Position numbers and translations under genes: made by a program
Notes under the pieces: generated by a model
Database searches by the model: none
Seen by the model: the letters and a program-made list of their open reading frames with translations, nothing else
Told to the model about the DNA's origin: nothing
DNA from: an uncultured Collinsella sp.
GTDB taxonomy: Bacteria; Actinomycetota; Coriobacteriia; Coriobacteriales; Coriobacteriaceae
DNA: 20,581 bases
Assembly: GCA_900548365.1 (NCBI GenBank)
Contig: URKM01000031.1
Location: 1 to 20,581, forward strand
Direction of reading: 5' to 3'
Part shown: positions 1 to 7,863 of the stretch, one piece after another
How the letters are laid out: the number at the start of each line of letters is the position of its first letter
Numbering within the stretch: position 1 is the first letter of the stretch

Positions 1-55
1 GATTGAGGGACGGGAACACGAGTTCTATCGGGACACACTTTTTGTCCTATAACCC
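1..55 (+). mobile_element. 3' end of an IS1249-like (IS256 family) insertion sequence, cut by the window edge
   Basis: These 55 bases are identical to the reverse complement of 20527-20581. They also resemble the 3' end of the decayed IS at 19063. The first six bases, GATTGA, align with the Asp-stop that ends the transposase remnant at 19110, so the transposase itself would lie to the left of the window on the plus strand. The terminal inverted repeat ends in CCTATAACCC at about position 55. The family name is inferred from the better-preserved internal copy. Confidence 0.75.
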
Positions 56-117
56 TCAAAGCATGTTATTACAACCGCTTCAAATACGAATGGATACAAA
101 TACCGCAGCGTATAAGG

Positions 118-170
118 GCGCCCCGCATATCCATCGACATGCATGGATGCCTGAAGGCTATACGGGGCGC
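118..170 (-). terminator. Branched hairpin downstream of coaBC, possible terminator
   Basis: GCGCCCCG at 118-125 pairs perfectly with CGGGGCGC at 163-170. Inside it ATCCAT (129-134) pairs with ATGGAT (143-148), giving a two-storey hairpin that starts 8 bases past the coaBC stop. No T run follows on the minus strand, so this is not a classical intrinsic terminator; GC-rich actinobacteria often lack the T run. It is the only strong structure between the operon end and the IS. Confidence 0.45.
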
Positions 171-177
171 GATGAAG

Positions 178-1377
178 CTAAAAGATGCGCGCGGCTCTTT
201 CAACCAGATCGTATGCGAGCTCCGTTTTGCTTGCGAGGGGCAGCTCCTCCGCGCCGGAGCTCGTGACCCACCAGACCTTATTCGTATCCGACCCAAACGT
301 CGACTCCGATTTCGAAACGTCGTTGGCCACGATGGCGTCGCACCCCTTGGCAAGAAGCTTCTCCTGGGCATGATCGAGCAAGTCGTTCGTTTCAGCAGCG
401 AATCCGATAACGATTCTCTCCCCCTTCTTTGCCGCCATCGTCGCGAGAATATCCCTGGTTTCTACCAGCTCGATGGCGTCGAGATGCTCGTTGCTCTTTT
501 TCAGCTTATGGTCTGCTGCCTCGACGGGGGTGTAGTCCGCAACGGCGGCGGAGCAGATCAGCATGTCGCAATCATCGAACAAGCGGTCGACGGCTGCGAA
601 CATATCGCTCGCCGTCTGAACGGAAACGAGCTCGACCCCACGAGGCGCAGCTAGAGAGGTCGGCCCGGATACAAGCGTAACCTGGGCACCCATATCGCGT
701 GCAGCGCGTGCGATGGCATATCCGAATTTGCCCGACGAGCGATTCCCGATGTAGCGGACCGGATCGATCGGCTCCTGAGTACCGCCTGCGGTTACCACCA
801 CGCTGCGTCCGCTCAGCATCGTTGTGCCGCGAAGCAGCGACGATGCTTCTTCCGCGATGACCTCGACAGGCGCAAGCTTGCCCGAACCGCAATCACCGCA
901 AGCGAGACGACCGTCGACCGGCAAAACAAAACGAACGCCTCGGCTGCGAAGCGTAGCCACGTTTTCTTGGGTGGCGGCCGCCTCCCACATAGCGGTATTC
1001 ATAGCCGGAGCGACGAGTACGGGAGCTCGGGTAGCGAGCAGCGTGGTGCTCATCAAGTCGTCAGCGATACCCGATGCCATCTTGGCAAGGATATTCGCTG
1101 TGGCGGGGGCGACTAAAACAAGATCCGCTTCCTGAGCAAGGGAGATATGGTGAATCGGGTCTTCAGGATCGTCGAAGAGCCCGATAGCGAGCTTCTCGCC
1201 GGTAAGGGCTCGAAACGTCGTGGGGCCTACGAAGCGCGTGGCATGCTCGGTCATGAGGACCTTCACGCGAAAACCCGCCTTTTGAAGAAGGCGGGTGATC
1301 TCGCAGGATTTGTATGCGGCGATGCATCCCGTCACGCAGAGGAGCACGCAGCTCCGCTTATCAGAACGAGCGACCAC
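178..1377 (-). CDS. coaBC: Bifunctional phosphopantothenoylcysteine decarboxylase / phosphopantothenate-cysteine ligase
   Basis: Makes 4'-phosphopantetheine for coenzyme A: the C-terminal CoaB half joins cysteine to 4'-phosphopantothenate using CTP, and the N-terminal CoaC half, an FMN flavoprotein, decarboxylates the product. Visible in the sequence are the flavoprotein start CVTGCIAAYK, the HHISLA segment with the catalytic His, the substrate motif PAMNTAMW, the ACGDCGSGKLA loop, and then the CoaB signature TAGGTQEPIDPVRYIGNRSSGK and the KLKKS lysine motif. The 399-residue length is normal. The start is taken as GTG at 1377, five bases after GGAG and two bases after the stop of the preceding gene. 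An upstream ATG at 1423-1425 would overlap that gene by 46 bases and add a low-complexity lead. It is the last gene of the minus-strand block. Confidence 0.95.
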   Translation of the reverse strand: MVARSDKRSCVLLCVTGCIAAYKSCEITRLLQKAGFRVKVLMTEHATRFVGPTTFRALTGEKLAIGLFDDPEDPIHHISLAQEADLVLVAPATANILAKMASGIADDLMSTTLLATRAPVLVAPAMNTAMWEAAATQENVATLRSRGVRFVLPVDGRLACGDCGSGKLAPVEVIAEEASSLLRGTTMLSGRSVVVTAGGTQEPIDPVRYIGNRSSGKFGYAIARAARDMGAQVTLVSGPTSLAAPRGVELVSVQTASDMFAAVDRLFDDCDMLICSAAVADYTPVEAADHKLKKSNEHLDAIELVETRDILATMAAKKGERIVIGFAAETNDLLDHAQEKLLAKGCDAIVANDVSKSESTFGSDTNKVWWVTSSGAEELPLASKTELAYDLVERAARIF

Positions 1378-1379
1378 GG

Positions 1380-2093
1380 TTACTCCAGGACTCCGCGAAC
1401 GATGATACGGTGGCAATACGGGCACTCGCCGACCTCGTCAACCGAAGCGAGGTCGTCCATCGAGGAGGGAGAGAGCGTGGTGCGGCAGATGCTGGGCACC
1501 GTGCCCTCGAGACGCTCGACTGCGAGACCGCGGAATCGCTTAGAAGCGGCTTGATAGCGAGCGTAGAGGGCGGCATCCATACCGTCGACGAGCGCCTGGC
1601 GACGTGCGTCATTCACCTTGATATCGTTTTGGAGCGCGGCGGCTTTATCGCGAGCGATACGGGTATCCTCAACGATCGTGGCTTCGAACTTCGCGATATA
1701 GTCACGAAGGTACGCTTCCTTCTCCTCAACCTTCTTCAGCTCAGCGAGCTTCTCCTTGCGAGTAAAACCGAGCTTATCGAGGCGCTTGGAGATGCTTGAA
1801 AGCTGAATCTCGAGTTCCTTGACGACATGGTAGTTAGCGGGATCGACCATGTCAGCCTGAGCCTGGTCGACGGCGGCCATACAGAAGGCTTCGTTCTCAT
1901 CGAGCTCGGCGAGCTCGTTGTCGAGATCCTTGTGCAGACCGAGCAACTTGGTGGCGTCCTGCTTGAGCTTGAGGTACGCCTTGCGCTTCTTTGCAAGCTC
2001 ACGGATCTCGGGCATGCCGTCGAGTTCGCCGTTCAAGCGTTCAAGCTCGAGATCGAGTTCCTGCAACTTCAATAACGTCGACCCGTCGGTCAT
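1380..2093 (-). CDS. Coiled-coil protein with C-terminal zinc-ribbon-like domain, one cysteine missing
   Basis: A 237-residue protein of the bacterial family that has a long helical coiled coil followed by a C4 zinc ribbon (the CdsZ/HP0958-type fold). Residues 5-190 are rich in Lys, Glu and Leu heptads and predict a coiled coil. The tail has Cys203 (SICRTTLSP) and CPYC at 224-227. The usual first Cys of the proximal CxxC pair is Pro200 here, leaving three of four ligands. ATG at 2093 is chosen over an in-frame ATG at 2123 because AGGAG lies 7 bases upstream and the start forms an ATGA overlap with the Nif3-like gene. The two are probably translationally coupled. Function is unclear; relatives have been linked to RNA or nucleic-acid handling. 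Confidence 0.85.
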   Translation of the reverse strand: MTDGSTLLKLQELDLELERLNGELDGMPEIRELAKKRKAYLKLKQDATKLLGLHKDLDNELAELDENEAFCMAAVDQAQADMVDPANYHVVKELEIQLSSISKRLDKLGFTRKEKLAELKKVEEKEAYLRDYIAKFEATIVEDTRIARDKAAALQNDIKVNDARRQALVDGMDAALYARYQAASKRFRGLAVERLEGTVPSICRTTLSPSSMDDLASVDEVGECPYCHRIIVRGVLE

Positions 2094-2896
2094 GAGCGAT
2101 CTCCTTTTGTATAGGTCCACCATTGATGCGAGAACTTCATTTTAGCTACAACAGATGGCGATAGGCCGCTCTCGCACACAGAATTCGCCAAGATATCCAC
2201 GAACGGGTATTCTGAAGCATCGTGCCCGAGCAGGATGACCGAAGTGTCGCGCAACGCCAGATCTTGGCATACGTGGTACCCCGCTTCACCGCAGACAACG
2301 GCATCGGCACCTGCATCAACCGCAAGCGATCCGAAATCGCCGAGAGACCCGCCCATGATGGCGATCGTGCGTATCGATCTCTGCGGGTCGCCCCAAACAC
2401 GAGGCGTGGTATTGAATGCGATCGAAGATCGTTCGCAAAGCTCCCCAAGTGTCACGGGTTCTATCCGCGCAACCGATCCGAGCCCGCGTCGGCTTGGATC
2501 GGCTGGGAACTCAAGCGAGGACAGGGCCCGCTCACCAAGCAGACCGGGCAGGAGCTCTCGCACCTCGACCGAGCGGTCTAGGTTCGTATGGAGCGAAATG
2601 ATGCTGATGCCGAGTCGGATAGCGGTATATACGGCCCCCGCTGCGCTCGGCAGACTCGACTCGGGCGGGCAAAAAGAGCTGGGAGCTTTGATGTAGACGG
2701 GATGATGCGTGACCAACACGTTGCAACCGGAATCTTGCGCGAAACGAAGGGACTCCTCGGTTGCATCGAGGGAAATCGCAACGCGGCGTACCGTATCGTG
2801 CGGGTCGCCGACGGATAGCCCGACATGGTCCCAGGGCTCAGCATCGGTGACGGGGTATCGGTCCAGAAGATAGTTCAACAGATCCTGTACGTACAT
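2090..2896 (-). CDS. Nif3-like dinuclear metal centre protein
   Basis: A 268-residue member of the Nif3/YbgI/YqfO family, which form toroidal hexamers with a two-metal site. A GTP cyclohydrolase I type 2 activity has been proposed for the family, but the physiological role is not settled. Metal-ligand motifs are visible: VTHHPVYIK, SLHTNLD and the C-terminal LLGHDASEYPFVD segment, with WDHVGLSVGDP near the N-terminus. The start MYVQDLL at 2896 fits the family start; the reading frame continues upstream to 2998 over the cysteine desulfurase tail but that stretch is shadow sequence. Its TGA overlaps the ATG of the zinc-ribbon gene, a pairing often seen in other bacteria. Confidence 0.92.
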   Translation of the reverse strand: MYVQDLLNYLLDRYPVTDAEPWDHVGLSVGDPHDTVRRVAISLDATEESLRFAQDSGCNVLVTHHPVYIKAPSSFCPPESSLPSAAGAVYTAIRLGISIISLHTNLDRSVEVRELLPGLLGERALSSLEFPADPSRRGLGSVARIEPVTLGELCERSSIAFNTTPRVWGDPQRSIRTIAIMGGSLGDFGSLAVDAGADAVVCGEAGYHVCQDLALRDTSVILLGHDASEYPFVDILANSVCESGLSPSVVAKMKFSHQWWTYTKGDRS

Positions 2897-2903
2897 CTCT
2901 CCC

Positions 2904-4079
2904 CTAACCAAGCAGGCCGAGCAAAGCTTCAGCGAAGCGATCGAGGTCGGCTGGGTCGACGCGGTCGTCGAATGAGATGCGCAGCGAGCCGAGCGCATCG
3001 TTTTTCGGTATACCCATAGCGGTCAGAACGTGGCTCGCGTCCATGGACCCGCTTGAACAAGCGGAAGCAGCCGAAACGGCAAAACCGGCGGCGTCGAGCT
3101 TGAGGATGAGCTCCTCGGATTCGAAACCGCGAACCATGACCGACACGATACCCGGCAGTCGTTCGACGGCATGCGGATCGCCCATGGTAGGGCGAATGCG
3201 CTCATCGCTGCAAAGCCGATCGTAAAGGCCGTCTGCAAGCTCGTGGATCGCCACAGCATCCTCGGCCAGGGTCAACGAGAGAGCGGCAGCAGCGGCGGCG
3301 AATCCGACGATGGCGCGCAAGTCCTGCGTTCCGGGTCGAAGACCGAATTCCTGTCCTCCGCCCTGGATGACGGGGCGCAGCGGAGTGCGCGATTTGAGAT
3401 AGAGCGCACCTATACCCACGGGTCCGCCGATCTTGTGCCCGGCAACCGAAAGCGCATCGACATCGAGGTCCTTGACATCAAGGGGCGCGTGGAGCCATCC
3501 CTGTACCGCATCGGTATGAAACCGAGCGCCATAAGAGTGCGCGATACGAGCCAGGGAGCGAATCGGCTGCAAGACACCTGTTTCGTTATTCGCGAACATA
3601 ATGGAGACCAGCGCAACATCGGGACCCATCAGGGCATCGAGCGCCTCCGGTTCGATGTAACCTTCGCGACAGGGGGAAACGAGATCGACCTTGAACCCGG
3701 CATCGCGCAACCGACCCAGGTTGTCGAGGATCGAATCATGTTCGATAGCCGAAACGATGAGTCGGGACCGCGAGGGCTCCTTCTGGCGAACGCCTTGCGC
3801 GATGCCAAGAAGCGCCAAATGGTTCGATTCGGTTCCCCCGCCGGTGAAGACGACCTCCGAAGGCCTGACGGAGCGACCGAAGGCGGCCGCGATGACGCGA
3901 CGGCATGATTCGAGTTCTGCCTGGGCGGCCCGACCGAGCGAATGGAGCGAATTGGGGTTCGCACCGGCAAGCGACGAGTCGTCGTATTCGAGTTGTGCTC
4001 GAATGGCCTCGCTCCTCAGCGGCGTCGAAGCGGCGTAATCAAGATTGACCAGTTTCTCGAGGGTTGGATTCGAAACCAT
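2904..4079 (-). CDS. Cysteine desulfurase (class V aminotransferase, NifS/IscS-like)
   Basis: A PLP enzyme that takes sulfur from L-cysteine as an enzyme persulfide for Fe-S clusters and thiolated tRNA. With ATG at 4079 the protein is 391 residues. It has the NLDYAAST start, GGGTESNHLAL (79-89), HTDAVQG (188-194), the PLP lysine Lys216 in AGHKIGG and the catalytic Cys341 in SAASACSSGSMD, followed by RISF. The loop around Cys341 is fairly short, closer to the NifS/IscS group than to SufS. No scaffold gene (sufU/iscU) or mnmA lies next to it, so the acceptor is unknown. The start is two bases after the rpe stop with no clear Shine-Dalgarno, suggesting coupling to rpe. The frame is open farther upstream but only as shadow of rpe. 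Confidence 0.93.
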   Translation of the reverse strand: MVSNPTLEKLVNLDYAASTPLRSEAIRAQLEYDDSSLAGANPNSLHSLGRAAQAELESCRRVIAAAFGRSVRPSEVVFTGGGTESNHLALLGIAQGVRQKEPSRSRLIVSAIEHDSILDNLGRLRDAGFKVDLVSPCREGYIEPEALDALMGPDVALVSIMFANNETGVLQPIRSLARIAHSYGARFHTDAVQGWLHAPLDVKDLDVDALSVAGHKIGGPVGIGALYLKSRTPLRPVIQGGGQEFGLRPGTQDLRAIVGFAAAAAALSLTLAEDAVAIHELADGLYDRLCSDERIRPTMGDPHAVERLPGIVSVMVRGFESEELILKLDAAGFAVSAASACSSGSMDASHVLTAMGIPKNDALGSLRISFDDRVDPADLDRFAEALLGLLG

Positions 4080-4081
4080 GG

Positions 4082-4762
4082 CTATGCACGTGCCGAAGCG
4101 AGGCCGCGGTTTCCGAGCTCGCGCAGCACGCCGATCTCGGCAGCGGGGTCTTGGGCACCGAATACGGCAGAACCGGCGACCACCATATCGGCGCCGGCGG
4201 CGCACACGGCCTCGACGTTCTTGCGCGAGACGCCGCCATCAACCTCGATGAGCGGGGAGACGCCATGTCGCTCACACATCGCGCGGAGCTCGCGGATCTT
4301 TGAATAGGTCCCCTCGATGTAGGACTGGCCGCCAAAGCCCGGATTGACGCTCATGAGCAGCACGGCGTCAAGGTCCTCGATGATGCTCTCCAAAAAGCTT
4401 ACGGGTGTAGCGGGGTTGAGGACCACGCCCGCCTTCACGCCGCGCGACTGGATATGCTTGATGGTGCCGTGGAGATGCGTGGAGGCTTCGACATGGATGG
4501 TGATGAGATCGGCACCAGCGTCGATGTACCAATCGACGGTGTCGTCGGGATTCGTAACCATCATATGGACGTCAAGCGGAACAGAGGTGGACCGCTTGCA
4601 TGCGGCCACAACGCCCGCCCCGAAGGTGAGGTTCTTGGTGAAGTGACCATCCATCACATCGATATGAATGTAATCAGCGGAAGCGATCTTATCGAGGTCC
4701 TCGGCCAGACGAGCGATGTCGGCTGACAGGATGGAAGGTGAGATCAATACGGAATCAAGCAC
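4082..4762 (-). CDS. rpe: Ribulose-phosphate 3-epimerase
   Basis: Interconverts ribulose 5-phosphate and xylulose 5-phosphate in the pentose phosphate pathway. The 226-residue protein shows the full TIM-barrel signature: PSILSADI, the metal-binding HIDVMDGHF, LDVHMMV, MSVNPGFGGQSYI and EVDGGVS with the metal-binding Asp. The start is GTG at 4762, giving a protein that begins LDSVLISPS, with GAGGGAG 5-7 bases upstream. A longer in-frame ATG at 4906 would overlap gpsA by more than 100 bases and is rejected. It follows gpsA after a 16-base gap and precedes the cysteine desulfurase after 2 bases. Confidence 0.95.
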   Translation of the reverse strand: MLDSVLISPSILSADIARLAEDLDKIASADYIHIDVMDGHFTKNLTFGAGVVAACKRSTSVPLDVHMMVTNPDDTVDWYIDAGADLITIHVEASTHLHGTIKHIQSRGVKAGVVLNPATPVSFLESIIEDLDAVLLMSVNPGFGGQSYIEGTYSKIRELRAMCERHGVSPLIEVDGGVSRKNVEAVCAAGADMVVAGSAVFGAQDPAAEIGVLRELGNRGLASARA

Positions 4763-4778
4763 GGTGGCTCCCTCTCTT

Positions 4779-5786
4779 CTAATCGTCGATACCGTAGAAT
4801 TCCTGCGTGGGGCACCTGTCGGTAAGAAGCTCAAGCGCCTCTGAGATGGTACCACCATGATACAGGGTGTGATTGAGCGCAGAGGTGAGCGGCACCTCGA
4901 CGCCAAGCTGCTCGGCGAGCTCCAAGACGCTTACCGCCGCAGCCGCCCCTTCAACCACCATATGAGAACGCCGCTGATAGTCCTCGAGGCTGACGCCTTG
5001 GGCGAAGGAGAAGCCGAAGCTTCTGTTGCGAGAGTGCTCGGAGGTGCAGGTGGCTACGAGGTCGCCCATACCGGCGAGACCCATGCAGGTGATCGGATCA
5101 CCGCCGCGCGCGCTGACCATGCGGCTGATCTCCGCGAGGCCGCGCGTCATGATGAGCGCCAGCGTATTGTCCCCATAGCCGGCTCCGGCGGCTATGCCGC
5201 AAACGATCGCGATGATGTTCTTCATGGCGCCGCATGTCTCGACGCCCACCATATCATGCGATACGTAGATTCGAAATGCCGGCGTGATGAGCAAGCGCTT
5301 GAAATAATCGCTGATCGCAGGGTCCTCCGAAGCGATGACGGCAGCCGACAGGCCGCCCTTGCAGATCTCCTCGGCGTGGTTCGGACCGGAAAGGGCGGCG
5401 ATGCGCTCGGGATGCCCGATTTCATCGGCGATGACTTCGCTCATCAAAAGCCCCGTACCCGCCTCGACGCCCTTGGTGAGGCAGAGGACGGGCGTCGAGG
5501 CGCCGAGGGAGAACGCCGCGTCGTGCGCCACAGCGCGCAGGTGCGCGGAGGGAACCGCGAAGACGACGCCGTCGGCACCATCGAGGACCTCTTGGATATC
5601 CGTACTCGCGGAGATGTTGTCGGGAAGCCCGTAGTCAGCGAGATATCGCGGGTTCCGCCCGCAATCATTGATACCGCGGGCGGTCTCAACGCCATGAGCC
5701 CACATAACCACTTGATCGGCTTGGGCGGCGGCAAGTCCCGCGACGGCGGTACCCCATGAGCCGGAGCCGATAAGAGCGATTTTCAT
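4779..5786 (-). CDS. gpsA: Glycerol-3-phosphate dehydrogenase [NAD(P)+]
   Basis: Reduces dihydroxyacetone phosphate to sn-glycerol 3-phosphate, the backbone for phospholipids. The protein has 335 residues, normal for the family. It shows the N-terminal dinucleotide-binding GSGSWGTAVA, LCLTKGVE, LSGPNHAEEI, the active-site Lys in GAMKNIIAI and the C-terminal GLAGMGDLVATCTS and HSRNRSFG motifs. ATG at 5786 is preceded by AAGGATGA. The start shares its A with the plsY stop (TGATG), so product and consuming acyltransferase are made from coupled genes. Confidence 0.97.
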   Translation of the reverse strand: MKIALIGSGSWGTAVAGLAAAQADQVVMWAHGVETARGINDCGRNPRYLADYGLPDNISASTDIQEVLDGADGVVFAVPSAHLRAVAHDAAFSLGASTPVLCLTKGVEAGTGLLMSEVIADEIGHPERIAALSGPNHAEEICKGGLSAAVIASEDPAISDYFKRLLITPAFRIYVSHDMVGVETCGAMKNIIAIVCGIAAGAGYGDNTLALIMTRGLAEISRMVSARGGDPITCMGLAGMGDLVATCTSEHSRNRSFGFSFAQGVSLEDYQRRSHMVVEGAAAAVSVLELAEQLGVEVPLTSALNHTLYHGGTISEALELLTDRCPTQEFYGIDD

Positions 5787-6478
5787 CAGTCATCATCCTT
5801 CGTGGTGACGCGTTTACTAAAGGATAGCTTGGATTCTTTGCCAGCGCGCAAACGACGGATATTGCTTCGATGCGCCCACACGACGGTCCAACCGAGCAGG
5901 GCCCAAAGGGCGAGCGCGCCTGCCCCCATCGAAGGGAAGGCGAGGTACATGGTAAGGGGGACGAGCCCCGCGGTCACGATGGAACCCAGGGAGACGTACC
6001 TGGTAAGGGCGACGAGCACGATGAATATTCCAAGGTGCACCAACGCCAGGGGCCAGAAATACCCGAATAGAATGCCGACTCCCGTCGCTATGCCCTTGCC
6101 GCCGTGGAAATGCAGGTACGGAGAGAAGATATGGCCATAGAGGCTCGCGAGGGCGACGAAGACGACCAGCCAGTCGCCCGGCGCGCCGGGGGCGACCGCC
6201 GCTGCAGGACCGCAGTAACCCCATGCGGGGATAGCGTAACGCGCGACCACAACGCACACGGTGCCCTTGAGGAGGTCGAAGAGCAGCGTGAGCGCGGCGA
6301 CTTTCGGACCCGCGACACGCAGGGCGTTGGTGGTGCCGATGTTGCCCGAACCCGCTTGCTGGATGTCGACGTTGCCGAGGCGCTTGCCCAGTATCTTGCC
6401 GAAGGGGATGCCGCACACGAGATACGAGGCGATGCAGCAGACGGCTGTGACGAGCAGGACGCGCATTGAACTATCCAT
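5786..6478 (-). CDS. plsY: Acyl-phosphate:glycerol-3-phosphate acyltransferase
   Basis: Integral membrane enzyme that transfers an acyl chain from acyl-phosphate to glycerol 3-phosphate, giving lysophosphatidic acid. The 230-residue sequence has several hydrophobic spans and the three conserved cytoplasmic motifs: SGNIGTTNALR, HFHGGKGIATGVG and a C-terminal WAHRSNIRRLRAGKE. It is somewhat longer than the usual roughly 200 residues because of an Ala/Gly/Pro-rich loop between the second and third motif-bearing parts. ATG at 6478 has AGGAGG about 11 bases upstream, a long spacing; the Met four codons later has no such site. The partner plsX is not in the window. Confidence 0.95.
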   Translation of the reverse strand: MDSSMRVLLVTAVCCIASYLVCGIPFGKILGKRLGNVDIQQAGSGNIGTTNALRVAGPKVAALTLLFDLLKGTVCVVVARYAIPAWGYCGPAAAVAPGAPGDWLVVFVALASLYGHIFSPYLHFHGGKGIATGVGILFGYFWPLALVHLGIFIVLVALTRYVSLGSIVTAGLVPLTMYLAFPSMGAGALALWALLGWTVVWAHRSNIRRLRAGKESKLSFSKRVTTKDDD

Positions 6479-6484
6479 GTTCCG

Positions 6485-7828
6485 CTAGGCCTCCTTGGAT
6501 TTTTGGTCTTTCTTGCGGAACCGAAGGCGAATCGGCGTTCCCTTGAAATCGAAGGCAGCTCGCATGCGGTTCTCTATATAGCGCTTGTATGTATCATTGA
6601 CCAGATCGGTATGGTTGACGAAGAACGTAAAGGCGGGAGGCTTGGTTCCCGTCTGGGTTACGTAGTGCATGCGAAGCCGGCGCTTGCCATCCACGACGGT
6701 ATGGCCGAACTCGCGCATCTCGGTGAGCATCTGGTTGAGCTTGGACGTGGAGACCTTGCTCGCGCGGGCTTCGGCGGCCGCATCGATATGCTGCCAGATT
6801 TTTTCAACCGAGCGGCCGGTCAGCGCCGAGATACGCAGGTAGCTCGCCCAGGGAGCGAGCGTCATGCGGCGGTCGACGGTGGCCATCATATGCTCGCGCT
6901 CGCGGTCGGTGGTGAGCAGGTCCCACTTGTTGAGTAGGATCACGAGGGCGCAGCCGCGCTCGATGGCGAGGTTCGCGACTTTCTGGTCCTGCTCGGTCAT
7001 TCCAACCGAAGAATCGATGACAAGCAGCGCGACGTCGGCGCGGTCGATGGCGCGCAGGCCGCGCACCATCGAATAGTACTCGATGTTCTCGTAGACCGTG
7101 CTCTTCTTGCGAATGCCCGCGGTATCGACCATGCGGTACCTACGGCCGTTGCGCTCGACGATGGTGTCGATCGCATCGCGCGTGGTGCCCGCGACATCGG
7201 AAACGATCGAGCGGTCCGAACCGATGATCTTGTTGAATAGAGACGATTTGCCCGCGTTCGGCCGGCCGATGATGGCGACGGAGAGCGCATCCGGATCGGA
7301 ATCGACCTCGGGCTCATCCTCATCTTCAGCGGGGAACAGGCTGACGATCTCATCGAGGAGGTCGCCGGTGCCATGCCCGTGAAGAGCCGATACGGGAATG
7401 GGCTCTCCGATGCCAAGCGAATAGAACTCCCACAGGTTATCGCCCTCGCGATCGGGGTTGTCGAGCTTGTTGACAAGCAGGAAGACCGGAGCCTTCACGT
7501 GCTTGAGCATGCGGGCGACGCTTTCGTCCTCTTCGGTGACACCCGTGGTGCCGTCCACGACGAAGAGGATCGCGGAAGCCTCCTCGCAAGCTGCGAGAGC
7601 CTGGTCGCGGATAGAGCCGGAGAAGATATCCTCGCTCTTCAGGGGTTCGATACCGCCGGTGTCGACCAGGGTGAACTCCCGGCCGTTCCAATCAGCCTCG
7701 TGATAGCTGCGATCACGCGTGACGCCGCGGCTTTGATGCACGATGGCATCAGCGGTCTGGGCGATGCGGTTCACCAGGGTGGACTTGCCGACGTTGGGTC
7801 GACCGACGATGGCGACGATAGGTTTCAT
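6485..7828 (-). CDS. der: Ribosome biogenesis GTPase Der (EngA)
   Basis: An essential double GTPase that helps assemble the 50S subunit. The 447-residue protein carries two G domains followed by a KH-like domain. The first has GRPNVGKST, DTGGIE and NKLD; the second has GRPNAGKSS, DTAGIR and NKWD; the C-terminus ends in a basic RLRFRKKDQ tail. The acidic EDEDEPEVDSD linker between the G domains is typical. ATG at 7828 has AGGAG 8 bases upstream. In many actinobacteria der lies beside, or is fused to, cmk; here cmk is in the same block but separated by plsC, ispH and the radical SAM gene. Confidence 0.97.
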   Translation of the reverse strand: MKPIVAIVGRPNVGKSTLVNRIAQTADAIVHQSRGVTRDRSYHEADWNGREFTLVDTGGIEPLKSEDIFSGSIRDQALAACEEASAILFVVDGTTGVTEEDESVARMLKHVKAPVFLLVNKLDNPDREGDNLWEFYSLGIGEPIPVSALHGHGTGDLLDEIVSLFPAEDEDEPEVDSDPDALSVAIIGRPNAGKSSLFNKIIGSDRSIVSDVAGTTRDAIDTIVERNGRRYRMVDTAGIRKKSTVYENIEYYSMVRGLRAIDRADVALLVIDSSVGMTEQDQKVANLAIERGCALVILLNKWDLLTTDREREHMMATVDRRMTLAPWASYLRISALTGRSVEKIWQHIDAAAEARASKVSTSKLNQMLTEMREFGHTVVDGKRRLRMHYVTQTGTKPPAFTFFVNHTDLVNDTYKRYIENRMRAAFDFKGTPIRLRFRKKDQKSKEA

Positions 7829-7863
7829 GGAAACGCTCCTAGGTAAAAAGCGGGTCGATACGG

